Assembly: GCA_036362985.1 (NCBI GenBank)
Contig: JAYGXS010000009.1
Coordinates: 11,404,760 to 11,468,759 of the forward strand
Origin: Ligula intestinalis
Lineage: Eukaryota > Platyhelminthes > Cestoda > Diphyllobothriidea > Diphyllobothriidae
Direction of reading: 5' to 3'
Length of the DNA stretch: 64,000 nt
Part shown: positions 33,226 to 44,354 of the stretch, piece after piece
How positions within the stretch are numbered: position 1 is the stretch's first letter
How the letters are laid out: every line of letters begins with the position of its first letter
Notes under the pieces: generated by a model
What the model was told of the DNA's origin: nothing
Databases searched by the model: none
What the model saw: only the letters and a program-made list of their open reading frames with translations
Translations under genes and position numbers: made by a program

Positions 33226-34424
33226 GTAATATACTCGTGTCTATATTTTTTCTCGAGTCCTTGGGGAGCCTTGGGGAACATACTCACTTGTGGCCAAATT
33301 TCTGCGGTCTTCTGCCTTATGGTGTCTCGAAGACGTCAAGGCCTGCGGTGTAATACTCAGATTTATAATTATTTCAACCAACGAATGGAACGTAATCCAG
33401 TATTCGGTTACGGTCCTCCGTAATGTTGGTGACCATGGTATTGCCGAGATTTGCGTTCGCTTGCTTAAGAAATCGCCCTTTCTGAAGTTTCTCTTCCAGG
33501 CATCCCTGGTAGCGTGAGATGTGTTATCTACAGAACACTCGCTTAATTTCGGCTGAACGCAGTGTTCAGATAGAACGAACGGTTTCCTTCCCTTATCGGT
33601 GTTTCGAATGAAACATTCTGATAGAGTACGTTTTCCGCCGCCATCTTAAATAAAGGACGACCGAAAGTATCCGGCAGTCAAAGTTTTCTAGTGGAAGTTG
33701 GGACTGCTAAGGTTATCAGGAATAAGGAGATCTTTGTTCAAGCAAACATTGTCAAGGTCTTTTGGCAGAAGGAATTGTCGTTGAAAACTTGAGGTTAAAG
33801 GACGGTTCGCAACAGCAGCTGACAGTGTCTGGGCGTACTTAGGTGAGATAGTTAACGATAAGCCTTTAAACTCTGCTGTCATGGCATGTAATTCGGAAAC
33901 TGCAGTGAACGTCAACAGCGATTCCGCCGCCACTACTTCTCCTGACCCTTCTAAACACCTGGAAAACACGAAAGAAGGATGATTCATGATCTGTTAGTGT
34001 AGTAATATCGTGGGTTCGTTCATCACCGAGGGTCCGCAGCTCGTTCATTTTATTGAGCAGGCTCTGTGCGTTTGCATTTAACGTTCGTCCCCATGTTAAC
34101 TGTCATTGATAGTCACGTTGAGGAGACTTGGCCTCCATTTTCACGGGGTTTCCCCCAAAGAATATCCTTTATCTAGAGTGATTTTCCTATCCCTGATTTT
34201 CAATCCCATTTTTCTATCCTTTCGTTCATTTTCCTGCTCAGTTAGCGCAATTTCATTCTTTCTATCGGTTCGAGTCAGCAATGCAGTTAGTCAACTAGAT
34301 CACATAATTGTGACGACCCGACTCGATATAGGCCAGCCACGACGCGCAAGCGTATACCATTATTATTAGAGGGTTTTTACCGATTTGAATAATTCACTTG
34401 ACCCAATCGTGAAGAATTCGTGGC
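33226..34424. other. No recognised gene
   Basis: Short ORFs on both strands, nothing recognised. The minus ORF at 33688-33987 has no supporting splice sites or motifs. Confidence 0.35.
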
Positions 34425-34507
34425 CTCGATGGGATTGGAACCCACACAGCAGGGAAAGCTTCTCTACAGCTGGTACTCTACCAACGGAGCTACGAGGTTG
34501 ACCATGT
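34425..34507 (-). mobile_element. tRNA-derived SINE head with excellent A box
   Basis: Minus strand: 'TAGCTCCGTTGGTAGAGTA' is nearly the canonical A box plus D arm, and 'GTGGGTTCCAATCCCAT' is a paired T arm with B box. CCTCG and CGAGG close a 5-bp acceptor stem. The anticodon region is too long ('CAGCTGTAGAGAAGC' plus 11 nt) for a normal tRNA, so I call a SINE head and not a tRNA gene. The body may continue to about 34360. A tRNA gene with a small intron is the alternative. Confidence 0.55.
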
Positions 34508-35394
34508 GCCGTGAATTTAATGGCACTTGGATCGATTTAACCACCCAGGCTACTACTCGTATGGAATCCACCATTACGGATATAGTAAGCTGACTGCGCA
34601 GGCACGATTTCCTTAGCAGTAATCTAGAAACGGCCGGAGTGACTACTAGGCTCACTTAATTATTAGGTGGGAGTGGGGCTGGCTCATATGAGAATTTCAG
34701 TTCCTCATGGGTCACTTAGAAAGTGCTTAGGCTCTGGCTCACTGGAGAGAGTGGTCATTGGGGCTGGGGCAAATATATATATATGTCCCCCAACCAAATG
34801 TGACCTAAGGTTGGATCTGCAACACCCAAGTCTTTAGCCTGGAGTCTGGTTACTGGAGCATATTTAATTAAATAACTCTCCAACCGAAACACGGGTTCGC
34901 GCTCATGTGAAGTCCGGTGTACGCGACGATATGTTCGAGCTATCCACAACTAGCAGTACTGTGCATCCCAGCCTGAAAGTGTATTTGCGAGCGATTTTTT
35001 GACACATATGAGTTCATTCCGCCTGCAGACTGCGCCTGCAAAAAACTTGTGATCAGTCGTCTGAAATGGTTAGTTGCTCCTCTGAAGGTGGAATCCTGTA
35101 AGATTTCGAAAGCTTAGAACAATAAACCCATTGAGCTGGTGCTCGAAACGCCTTCTTCCTCGTCCAGTGACAATCTTGTTTGCTCGTTCGCGCTCTACCC
35201 AGCACGATTGCCGATGACGCATTAGATGCGCGACCTTTGCCCTCACGTGATCGGGGTGCACACGCACCCCAGAGCGGTCTGGCCTATCAGCGACCTGCAG
35301 CTGACTTACACGCGAAGTCTGCTCTGCGGCCCTTGTGACAATTCTTGAACTGATGATACTTGGGATTCCAGCAAAATGATTGATTGGATCCATA
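34508..35394. other. Mostly unassigned
   Basis: The minus ORF 35393-35070 begins 'MDPINHFA' in sequence that continues the PLE tail flank, also seen at 37936 and 41070. The rest is not recognised. Confidence 0.3.
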
Positions 35395-37170
35395 TCATTT
35401 CGAGAGAGCTCGTCAGTTGCCGCCTTTCATTACTTAACGTGAATCACAAAAGGGAAGGTACACAATGAAATCATACAGAAAAATCGATATAAACACAAGG
35501 TCATAAGAAGTGGCTAAGTGGCTAATCAATAACATGAGAAGTTCAAACGCTATGGTCAGCAAAAATAACAGGGAAAAACACCTGAGGTAACAACTTAGGA
35601 GGAAAAATGTATAAACAGGGAGCCAATGTTACCAAGGCAAAGTTAGGTTAACTACATGCTCCAACTGTTTGCATAGGTCAGGTTTGACCCGCCGTATGTA
35701 AGCTGCCTCCAGGCAGCGTAAAGTGCGAGTTGTTCGTGCTCGAACAAGTACTCGGAAGGACGTTTTTGGGTCAACAGAATGGCCAGAGTCTAACATATGT
35801 TCAGTAATTGATGACCGGGAAATTCTGTTTTCTTGTTTAATTAGCCAGCTAGGTAAATGGTCCTTAGCTCTGGTGGCCAATTACCTCTGCGTTCGCCCTA
35901 TGTACTTGCATCCACAAGTACATGTTAATTCATAAATGCAGTTTGAAGTGGCGTGCAACGGCATGGCATCCTTCGCATGAGGAACTGGTAAAGGCTTTGT
36001 CGGATTGCAAATTATCAGATCAGCAGCATAGTACGTCCTTTCAATGGCATTGAGAAGGCGTCTTTTGATGGTGTTTAGTATGTTATCGCCCTTGAATCGT
36101 AAGGAGATGAAGACGGGCTTTTTTGGTGCTAATTGTTGCGTCAAATTAGGTCTTAGAGGTTTAATGTATTTGTCTATTAATTGACTTGGATATCCTCGCT
36201 TCATAATGGTGTAATTAAGGTTGGTTAATTCATCATCCAATGTATCCGTAGAACAGATCATTCTGGTCCTCTGGAAAAGAGTATATACCAAGTTACGTTT
36301 CCATTGAATGGGAACAAAACTCAGATAATGTAAATACTGTCCTTTCCAGGTGTTTTTATGGAAGACCGTCCGTGTAATGGAACCATCTTTCTGTCTGGAT
36401 AAGTTAACGTCGAGAAAGGAAAGATGGTTATCTTATTTCCTGTTCCCTGGTAAATTTTATCTTAGGATAAAGACTGTTCATTGTAGACAATAATCTTTCG
36501 GCTTGCCTTGGATTGTCCACGATCGTTAATATATCATTTACATACAGTTTGTATAGTGTGTCATTGTTCAATTTGGCAGATACTTTATCTTCTAAATGGC
36601 CCATAAATAGGTCAGCAAAGGTAGGTCCTAGTGGGCTTCCCATCTCGACTCCGTCAATTTGTCGGTATAATTGTCCATTGAATAGGAATTGGACATTATT
36701 TGTGCATAACTGTAGTAAGTTCCGTAATATTTAAGGGGCCAGACGGGTATCCGAGGGATAAGTGCAAATGATATCTAAAGTTTCTTCCAAGGAAACGTTG
36801 GTAAATAATTACTCAACGTCCAAGGATATCATATGTCTGTCGGAAATATTTTGGCGTCTTATTTCGTCGACAAAATGGAAACTATCTTTTAATGTGTAAG
36901 AAGTAAACCTTTTGCGAATTGGTTCTATTTCCTTCACAAGCCATTGTGCTAGTCTATGAAATGGTGAGTTTGACATGGATAGAATTGGCCGTAAAGGAAT
37001 ATCCTTTTTGTGTGTTTTTGGTAAACCATGCAGTCGTGAGATATATGAGTCCCTGGGTTTTAGGGCAGAGCTGTTTTGGAATCCATTAGATTATTATCCA
37101 ACATAAGCTTGATCATTTTCCAGGCGGAGTCTTCCAATGCCTTGGTCTCATCTTTACCTTCAACTTCTAG
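35395..37170 (-). mobile_element. PLE copy 4, minus strand, nearly complete RT to GIY-YIG
   Basis: The minus strand from about 37080 reads in one frame, with a few stops, through 'GLPKTHKKDIPLRPILSMS', 'QLYRQIDGVEMGSPLGPTF', the catalytic block 'LYKLYVNDILTIVDN' (YVDD changed to YVND, so the second catalytic Asp position is disturbed), 'FLDVNLSRQKDGSITR', the linker, and GIY-YIG 'TCGCKYIGRTQR' followed by a stop and 'LATRAKDHLPSWLIKQ'. It ends 'VVNLTLPW'. The tail lacks the hammerhead present in the plus copy: a block of roughly 115 bp is missing between short repeats of 'acttctta'. Confidence 0.85.
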
Positions 37171-37945
37171 ACGTTGGACGTTGAGTCAATATTTAGAAAC
37201 GTTCCCTTGGAAGAAACTTTAGATATCATTTGCACTTATTCCTTGGATGCCAGGCCGTTGCACGCCACTTCAAACTGCATTTATGAATTAACATGCGCTT
37301 GCGGATGCAAGTTCATAGGGCGAACGCAGAGGTAATTGGCCACCAGAGCTAAGGAACATTTACCTAGCTGGCTAATTAAACAAGAAAACAGAATTTCCCG
37401 GTCATCAATTACTGAACATATGTTAGACTCTGGCCATTCTGTTGACCCAAAAACGTCCTTCCGAGTACTTGTTCGAGCACGAACAACTCGCACTTTACGC
37501 TGCCTGGAGGCAGCTTACATACGGCGGGTCAAACCTGACCTATGCAAACAGTTGGAGCATGTAGTTAACCTAACTTTGCCTTGGTAACATTGGCTCCCTG
37601 TTTATACATTTTTCCTCCTAAGTTGTTACCTCAGGTGTTTTTCCCTGTTATTTTTGCTGACCATAGCGTTTGAACTTCTCATGTTATTGATTAGCTACTT
37701 AGCCACTTCTTACTACTACTGATTGGTTTGTCTAAAACTTTCGTTAACTCAACCCTCCCTTATATTACTGTATTGCCTGATGATGAATTAATCGAAAACG
37801 TTCGTTCGCTTAACTTGACTTCTTATGACCTTGTGTTTATATCGATTTTTCTGTATGATTTCATTGTGTATCTTCTCTTTTGTGATTCACGTTAAGTAAT
37901 GAGAGGCGGCAACTGACGAGCTCTCTCGAAATGATATGGATCCAA
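37171..37945 (+). mobile_element. PLE copy 5, plus strand, internally deleted, with hammerhead
   Basis: Mirror image of the 3' part of copy 4. It opens with a piece of RT ('NVPLEETLDIICTY') fused directly to 'LHATSNCIYELTCACGC', so everything between RT motif and GIY-YIG is deleted. GIY-YIG follows ('KFIGRTQR', stop, 'LATRAKEHLPSWLIKQ'). The tail keeps a hammerhead core: CTGATGA at 37777-37783 and GAAAACG at 37794-37800 with a short stem II. The 83-codon C-terminal ORF differs by one residue from that of copy 4. Confidence 0.8.
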
Positions 37946-38059
37946 TTAATCATTTTGCTGCTATTGCCATATTTAAATTTGCACCAGGGAAACGTTGCTT
38001 TAAAATTGGGTTCCGTCCCTTGAGGGTTGGACGCGACAGGGCCGGACGGAGTGACAACT

Positions 38060-38190
38060 TTTCCCCTAACGCTTCTGTAGAAAATATACTACTCCGTGTA
38101 CTCTGTTTTCCCACCGTCATGTCTCCTAAACTATAGAAACCAAGGGCCTGGATGATTGTAGCTGTTAGGGTTAACCGTCTTAGCCTTATT
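38060..38190 (+). repeat. Family C 3' half, fragment
   Basis: The block 'agggttaaccgtcttagcct' is shared with 14785 and 39385. It directly follows PLE copy 5. Confidence 0.45.
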
Positions 38191-38914
38191 TCCTAGATAT
38201 GTTTACCAGTATAAGAGTTAATGTTTTAATATTTTTACCTGCGATTGTATCTCTAGTAGGGCCCATCACGGTGAATGCTTCACAGCTTCCCGCTCTCCCT
38301 CAAGATGATTGGTAATCATGGTCCGGAATAATCTAATCAACGTCTTTGGCTTTCATGCAATCTGCCACATTGCAGCTTTTTTATTTCTAGCAGTTCAAAA
38401 TGCGTGTTCGTATTTTTAATCTATACTGGCGTAGCTAAATAATCTAGCTGTGTAATTGACCTGAAAATGGTTCTCGTTAATAGGAACTTTGGCCTTCCAT
38501 TTTCTGAGTGCACTCAGATGTTGTAGTCACCCTTCGGCCCCCATTTCCTTCTGCACACTTCTTCCTTCACCTACCTCCTAAACTCATCCTCCTCATCCTC
38601 CTTTTCATTTTTCCTTCTCCTCACAGTCTGGTTAGTGAAGGTACCACAGTGTGTGTGACTGATACTACATTCGAAGTCCCGGCAAAGATTCACTGTAAGG
38701 GGCACTCTGTAGTTTAATATAAATAACTGCGTACTTATATCGCCCTCCATTGCTTTGTCCGATGTCATTGTTCAAGACCAGCTGCCTCAAGGTAATCCAA
38801 AAGATCAGTCAGCGCTTACATACGCACTGATCTGCAGATGCTTGACCCTCTTCCACTCGGGCACACACGTGCGTCTAGGTTCTCGCGGCTGCCCAGGCAC
38901 CACTTGAACATATT
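38191..38914. other. No recognised gene
   Basis: AT-rich, then pyrimidine-rich at 38555-38630. Nothing recognised. Confidence 0.3.
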
Positions 38915-39113
38915 TAGTGGGTCGTTGCCTGCTCGTTGTGCGGCTTTTTTCTCGTGATCTCAATCTGTCTGGACCTCAAGGTCGTTGCGACTGCTGCGAG
39001 ACACAGGCCACTCACGATGTACATCAACGGTGTCGAGCCATACGCTATCCACTCACACTATCCACCGGCACGATGTCCAACCAATCACAGGCCGACCTAG
39101 CCAATGGACTAGC

Positions 39114-39161
<48 letters not shown>

Positions 39162-39420
39162 CTGGCCTAACGGTTCTTCAACCTCACTTGGAATTGCGCC
39201 TAGCAGCGGCGCGGTCGCGCCGATGCCGCCTCTCCAACTGGCCCCACAGTCGGACGCCCTACAAGAACTATTGACAACCATCACTTTATCCCTTATTTAA
39301 ACAATACATTGTTCCGCCTTCTCTGCTTTCACAAGACTTATCCTATCTCTTAAGGAACCAGGGCCTGAATGATTGTAGGTGTTAGGGTTAAACGTCTTAG
39401 CCTTAACTCCTTTACATCTT
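38915..39420 (+). repeat. Family C, long copy 2, with (CT)n
   Basis: Second full copy of family C (see 14385-14835). A (CT)n microsatellite at 39113-39161 has expanded inside it, where copy 1 has only 'ctctgtctttgtct'. Confidence 0.65.
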
Positions 39421-39619
39421 ACTTTTTCCCCAACTACGGCCGCCAGACAGCTCTCAGGACCATGGCGCTCCAGCGGAATGACATGTGCTCCGAGGTCAAA
39501 TCTTTTTACATCTATTCTTCGTCCCTCTGTGTACACAATATACTGTTTCAGATATTGAGGCCTCCATTGACCTCTTGTCTACTAAGAAACCATGGTCTGA
39601 AAACCGCAGCTGCTAAGAT

Positions 39620-40380
39620 TTAACTAACTTAAGTCACTGCGATACCCACGTCAAGTCCATTCCGACGCCATATTTTCGTGTGTCCCCTACGCGCGCCCCT
39701 GGATTTATGATGCTTGACCTTGACATGGCCGCCTGCATGGCGTGGGTACTGATTATCATCTGACAGCTACCATGCGTTCTTGAGTCATGCACATAAAAGA
39801 CCCACTGTAAATAGCTGTCCAGTCTACCATCGTTTATCAGGTGTCATGTCGTGACTGTTCTTGCCATTATATAGGGCAGACCGGGCGACGACTTAGCTGG
39901 CGAATAACGGAGAAAAAACGGATAGTGCGGAGAGGCAACATACTGTCCCAGATCGCTACCCACACCCTGGAAGAAGGTCGTGCATTCGAATTCTCGAGCA
40001 CACGGATAATGACACAAGTCAGTAATCAGACGGGACGAGAACTGCTGGAGGCCTGGGTGTCAGATCCTAACTGCATTGACAGGCATGTGGTTATACCACT
40101 CTGTTAATTTGTCATCCATACTCGCGACCAGAAACCAGGGCCCAGTTCCCGTACAAACATGCAGGCTGCCACGTCAAGGTCACATGTCATAACTCCAGGG
40201 ACGCGCGTCAGGTACACTAGATAAGATGGCGGCGGATTGGACTTGGCGTGGGCATTGACAAATTAAATGTGCAAACCCCCTTCCACCCCTTTTTACACGT
40301 ACCCAATGCCTGCTGTTTTCCCATTTTCTCTAAGGATTAGAGATGGCTGCTTATCTGACAGTGATAATTATGTGAAGCAG
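39620..40380. mobile_element. PLE copy 6: inverted tail plus GIY-YIG
   Basis: 39620-39760 is antisense tail sequence and 39800-40380 is sense. The sense part is open from 39841 for 88 codons: 'CRDCSCHYIGQTGRRLSWRI' is a clear GIY-YIG motif block, then 'TGRELLEAWVSDPN'. The following tail ('agaaaccagggcccagttcc') matches 27330. The hammerhead position near 40340 has decayed. The fold of the domain looks complete but no RT accompanies it. Confidence 0.65.
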
Positions 40381-41039
40381 TGGCGTATATACAGTTAAGC
40401 GACCGCTGGCCATGCCAGGTTTCGAACTCGTGGGAGGTTCGTTTGTCCATACAAGACCAGCTTCCTCAAACACAACAGTCACGCCTTTTAATAGCACCTA
40501 GCAGTTACCCAAGGACTTGAGGTAATTTAGTGGGGCCCAGAAGACCTTGTTGGTATCCGCAGTGGCGTCCGGAGTGGATGGTATGTGCGAGAATAGCGTT
40601 TTTTATCTTCCTGGTTTGGCCTTTCTCAGCCACGCGTAAGGTGCTCCCTTTTACCTGTACATAGGCAACGGCCTGGTCGACCAATATAACCTAGTCCAAA
40701 GGCGCAAGTAAATTAGTCTTTGCACACGGCGGTGATGTGAACTAGTAACCTATTCTTACCTTATCCGAACGAAACCGGGTTGGTTGAGAACAATATGCAA
40801 CCTCTCACTGCTAGGAAAGTTCCTTACATATCTAGGGCAAGGCGTTTTTTTGGGAAACAATTAAATTTTCGAATTCCTTTTGACAAGTAAATATCAAACA
40901 TAGGAACACTAAAGAAACCATTACGAAGCCGTACACAAAATGTACAATAAACTTTTGACAAGCATCTATACAGGCAAGTAGATGTTGTTGATATGGTTTT
41001 GCTTCTTAAAACTCGAAAAAAATGTTTCCCATGTGCAAA
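40381..41039. other. No recognised gene
   Basis: A B-box-like 'GAGTTCGAAACCTGGC' on the minus strand near 40425 has no matching A box. The rest is unassigned. Confidence 0.3.
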
Positions 41040-41516
41040 TTTAAAAGAGAGCAATAACAGCAAGATTTATTGGATCCATGGCATTTCAAAAGAGCTCTAC
41101 AGTTGCTACCTGTCATTGTTTGTTGCTGTTTTTCATCTTTGACGATGGCCTCCTGCAGCAGCCCGAAAGCTCAGGACAAAATACAAGTCATTCCAGCGCT
41201 CGATCGTTGCAATCCAACGAAGCCGTTACCAATTCCTCATGCGAAAGATACCTTGCCGTTGCACGCCACTTCAAACTGCATTTATGAATTAACATGCACT
41301 AGTGGATGCAAGTACATAGGGCGAACGCAACGGCAATTGGCCACCAGAGCTAAGGAACACTTACATAGCTGGTTAATAAAACAAACAAACAGAACTCCCC
41401 GGTCATCAATTACAGATTATCTGCTAGGCTTGGGCCATTCTTTTGACCCCAAAACGTCTTTCAAAGTACTTGTTCGAGCACGAAAAACTCGCACCTTATG
41501 CTACCTAGACCAAATG
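41040..41516 (+). mobile_element. PLE copy 7: tail, hammerhead-like core and GIY-YIG
   Basis: Starts with PLE tail sequence in antisense ('tggatccatggcatttc', compare 37935 and 35395), then a hammerhead-like core (TGACGATGGCC..GCCCGAAAGCTC at 41146-41180), then in one frame 'CNPTKPLPIPHAKDTLPLHA', GIY-YIG 'TSGCKYIGRTQRQLATRAKE' with no stop, and 'SSITDYLLGLGHSFDPKTSF'. It breaks off at 41516 inside the domain. Of this PLE family it is the copy whose GIY-YIG core lacks the stop seen in copies 4 and 5. Confidence 0.7.
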
Positions 41517-41852
41517 TTGGGGTGCATCTGAGGGAAACGAACGGTCGTAGGGGGACTCCTGGCTTGTGGACCATGGAGGGGGGCCGTAGAATCTTGGTAG
41601 CGCTGCATCCTCCGGTTTTATCCTTTGCCAGTAAAACTCTGTTATGGTGTCGGGGAAGATCGAGTTCAGATTCTCTGTGAAATCCTCAATCTTGTCTCGA
41701 TGAATGATGACAAACGTGTCATCAACATACCGGCTCCACAATCGTGGTCGAAAATGTTCGGGAGCCAGTGCCTCCAGTCGTTGCAGTACTGCTTCGGCGA
41801 TCAGGCCAGATAACGGCGACCCCATTGGTGTACCTTTTACTTGTTCATACAC
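41505..41852 (-). pseudogene. PLE reverse transcriptase fragment with permuted motifs
   Basis: Minus strand: 'KGTPMGSPLSGLIAEAVLQR', then an intact catalytic block 'SRYVDDTFVIIHRDKIEDF' and 'LNSIFPDTI'. What follows is not the next RT block but an earlier one: 'KPEDAALPRFYG', then (after a 1-nt frame change) 'VHKPGVPLRPFVSLRCTPTF', which in PLEs lies N-terminal to the YVDD. The motif order is therefore permuted, as in a head-to-tail junction or an internal rearrangement. It abuts the plus-strand GIY-YIG at 41516. Confidence 0.7.
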
Positions 41853-41860
41853 TTCTGCTA

Positions 41861-44192
41861 CTCTTCTTAAACGTAAGTGATAACGCTGACAGCTGGTTTT
41901 CCACAGAAAAATATTAATCTTGGACGATTAATATTGGCAAATATCAGTGCACTATAACTAATATTATCTATCCTTATAACAATGATCTAAGCCTCATTAA
42001 GTTAACTCGAAGCATATTTTGATGTTAAACAATAATGAGCTGCTTATTCGAATTTGCGGCCCGTATTTGTCGCTGGTCCTGCATCTTAAAATCTAAAATG
42101 GATTTGTTGGAATAGAAATATACGACGGAGCCGTCACAAAATATGCTCCATTACATCTCTGTCTATTTTGGACAACAATGCTGGTAAATGGAACGAAATT
42201 AAGCTAAGCCTCACATTATTTGCCGTTCGCGTGTTTCAAAAGGACAATCACAGGGGCCCATTCAGTTAGATTTTAAGTTACTGATTTATTATATTCTGTA
42301 ATGCTGCATAAAAAGATTGAATTTAATATAGGTCTTTACTTTCAACAGAAAATCGTAGGCATCACAAGCATTCACGAAAGTTTTGCACTGATATCTGTTC
42401 ACGGATTAACAGGTGTTATTGAATAAACATAGATTAGTTTCTGTGTATTCCATACATGGATGTCTTGAATTTATATGCGCCAGCATATTGATAGGCATAC
42501 ATTTATCATAGAGAACACTCTGCATATAAAGTGCAGATAAATGTGTTTCTGAAATAAAGTAAAATAAAATTATACTTTTTCCGTTCTTCGTTCAAAACCC
42601 TGGTTGCCTTTTCAATTGAGAGGAAGGAGGTATCAAATGTTTGCCATTAGTTTCTACTAAAATATTTCATTCGTTCACTATTAAGCTATATGCAAAATAT
42701 GTCACTTTTTCCTTTTCACCACATTTTCATATAGTATAAGTATATAAGTATATAAGTATATAAGTTTTGTTCAAATATAATGAGAAGGCTGAGCAAGGTA
42801 TCCAGATTAGATTTTAATGTAAAAGTAAATTAGCTGCCTGCAGTAATTGTGACCATTAGATGTAAGTGATCGTTCACCAACGCGCACGAAAGGGGATTTC
42901 TTGTCCCACTACAACCGTAAACGAGCCACCACAAGCTATTCACCGTAGCCTTTGTGTTAATTTAGGGCATTCTTACTGGAGAAATGTTATGACCAGCCTA
43001 GTTCTGATTAGTTGGTCGAACGCCGAGCCAAGGAACCTGTAAGATAGAGACAGAGAAGTCGGGTTGGCCGGAGAAAGGAGAAGTTTACTGCGACAAGATT
43101 GGTACAGCAAGTCAGAGGAGTGTGTCAGGTCCAACATAATTTGGGAACAAACGATGGTGAGTAAAGTCCATTGGGTTAATCAGCTTTTGGCTGCTGGCGT
43201 AATTAATGTGATTAAATTTGGAATTATCGATTGGGTGACTGCAATTTTGTTTGCTGCCGGTGGCCGATCGATAGCCTGCTGTGCGCGCCGCTTACGCAGG
43301 CTATCTATCTGTTAGGCGTATGCTAACAGAGTAATCGTAAAAAGTGACACCTTCCCAGAAAAAACGATGAACATTCGAACGAAAAATATGCTTCCAACGT
43401 GCAATAAAACTGGAAACCTGTAGCTTATTTTATTTTTCATAGTAGATTCCAAAATGGTACGACTTTAACCTTAATCTCTAAATATTCTCGTTTTGCGTGT
43501 TTTATTTTGGGATATACGGAACAAATAATTTCATTCGACAATCACATTGCGGGTCTACAGCACGAAATTTATCCGCTGTTTAATTACTGTATAAATTATA
43601 TTACATAAATGCTGCAAACCTTTCTGTCAGCACATAAAATAATTGTGACTGTTGGTCATAATCTCTTTATTTTTATTATTTGTTAGATGAAAATGATCTG
43701 CATACAAATGGTACGTTTTTAATATATATCATTATGTACCTTAAGGTTTCCGACACAAGAATTCCAGGGATGTGTCTTCGTGCAGGCATATGCAGTAACG
43801 TTGATAACACGATTTAAGTTCGCGAATATTTATCATGAACAAATGCCATCAGACTGACTAGTCAGTGCTCAGGGCAACTAATCCACGACGTCACTTTAGT
43901 GCAAAAAAATAAGTTAACTGCCGGCACTATTTTTGACTGTGAGCTGTGATTCATCTTTCTTTAAAGAGCGCCGGAAATGGATTTTATGTTAGATTGAATC
44001 TGGATATGAGTCGGCGAAACTATTGTGGTATCCATTACTGTGTACTTTGTGCAGAATGCAGGAAACGGTAAACGAAAGAACGAAACACATATTTTCAACA
44101 TGCATGACACACGCGCTGATAGCTATACGAACTTTTTTAATAGCATAACGTAATCCTTATTCTCCACCCGTTTTCCTTTTGCGTGTTTTAAG
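41861..44192. other. AT-rich, few features
   Basis: 42349-42426 (plus) looks like a short terminal exon: acceptor 'aggtctttactttcaacag', 25 open codons starting 'KIVGITSIHESFALISVHG', and a stop overlapped by AATAAA. 42731-42766 is an 8-bp microsatellite (tataagta). 42880-43330 is less AT-rich and holds a perfect 10-bp inverted repeat, GATAGCCTGC at 43270-43279 with GCAGGCTATC at 43296-43305. I cannot assign it to a known RNA. Confidence 0.3.
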
Positions 44193-44354
44193 GTGCCTCC
44201 TTATTCAAAGCTAACCAATAGGAGTAATTCAAATGCGAGCGGCATTTTATTCGAATCATCCAGTATATTTCAAGGTCTCGCGAAAGAGGCGTCTAGATGC
44301 TTAGAAACTAAAATGCAGATAAGTATTCAAAGAATGTTTAAGTTAATAATCTCT
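44193..44354 (+). CDS. Candidate exon, Ser/Asn-rich
   Basis: Acceptor 'cccgttttccttttgcgtgttttaag' and donor 'atctct|gtgagtaac' bound 162 nt, 54 open codons in phase 0 at both ends. The translation begins 'VPPYSKLTNRSNSNASGILF' and continues 'ESSSIFQGLAKEASRC'. No family recognised. Surrounding DNA is AT-rich with no repeats, as expected of a host intron. Confidence 0.35.

Noticed and set aside
34425..34507. Functional tRNA gene
   Set aside because: A and B boxes are excellent, but the anticodon arm is too long and the acceptor stem pairs only 5 bp, so a SINE head is more likely.
38917..39300. 127-codon ORF
   Set aside because: It is family C repeat with a (CT)n expansion; the homologous copy at 14.4 kb has a different frame.
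43100..43300. Spliced-leader RNA gene (ATG followed by gtgagtaaag, later 'caattttg' as a possible Sm site)
   Set aside because: The putative leader does not resemble the flatworm spliced leaders I know, and the distances do not fit; only the hairpin was kept as a finding.
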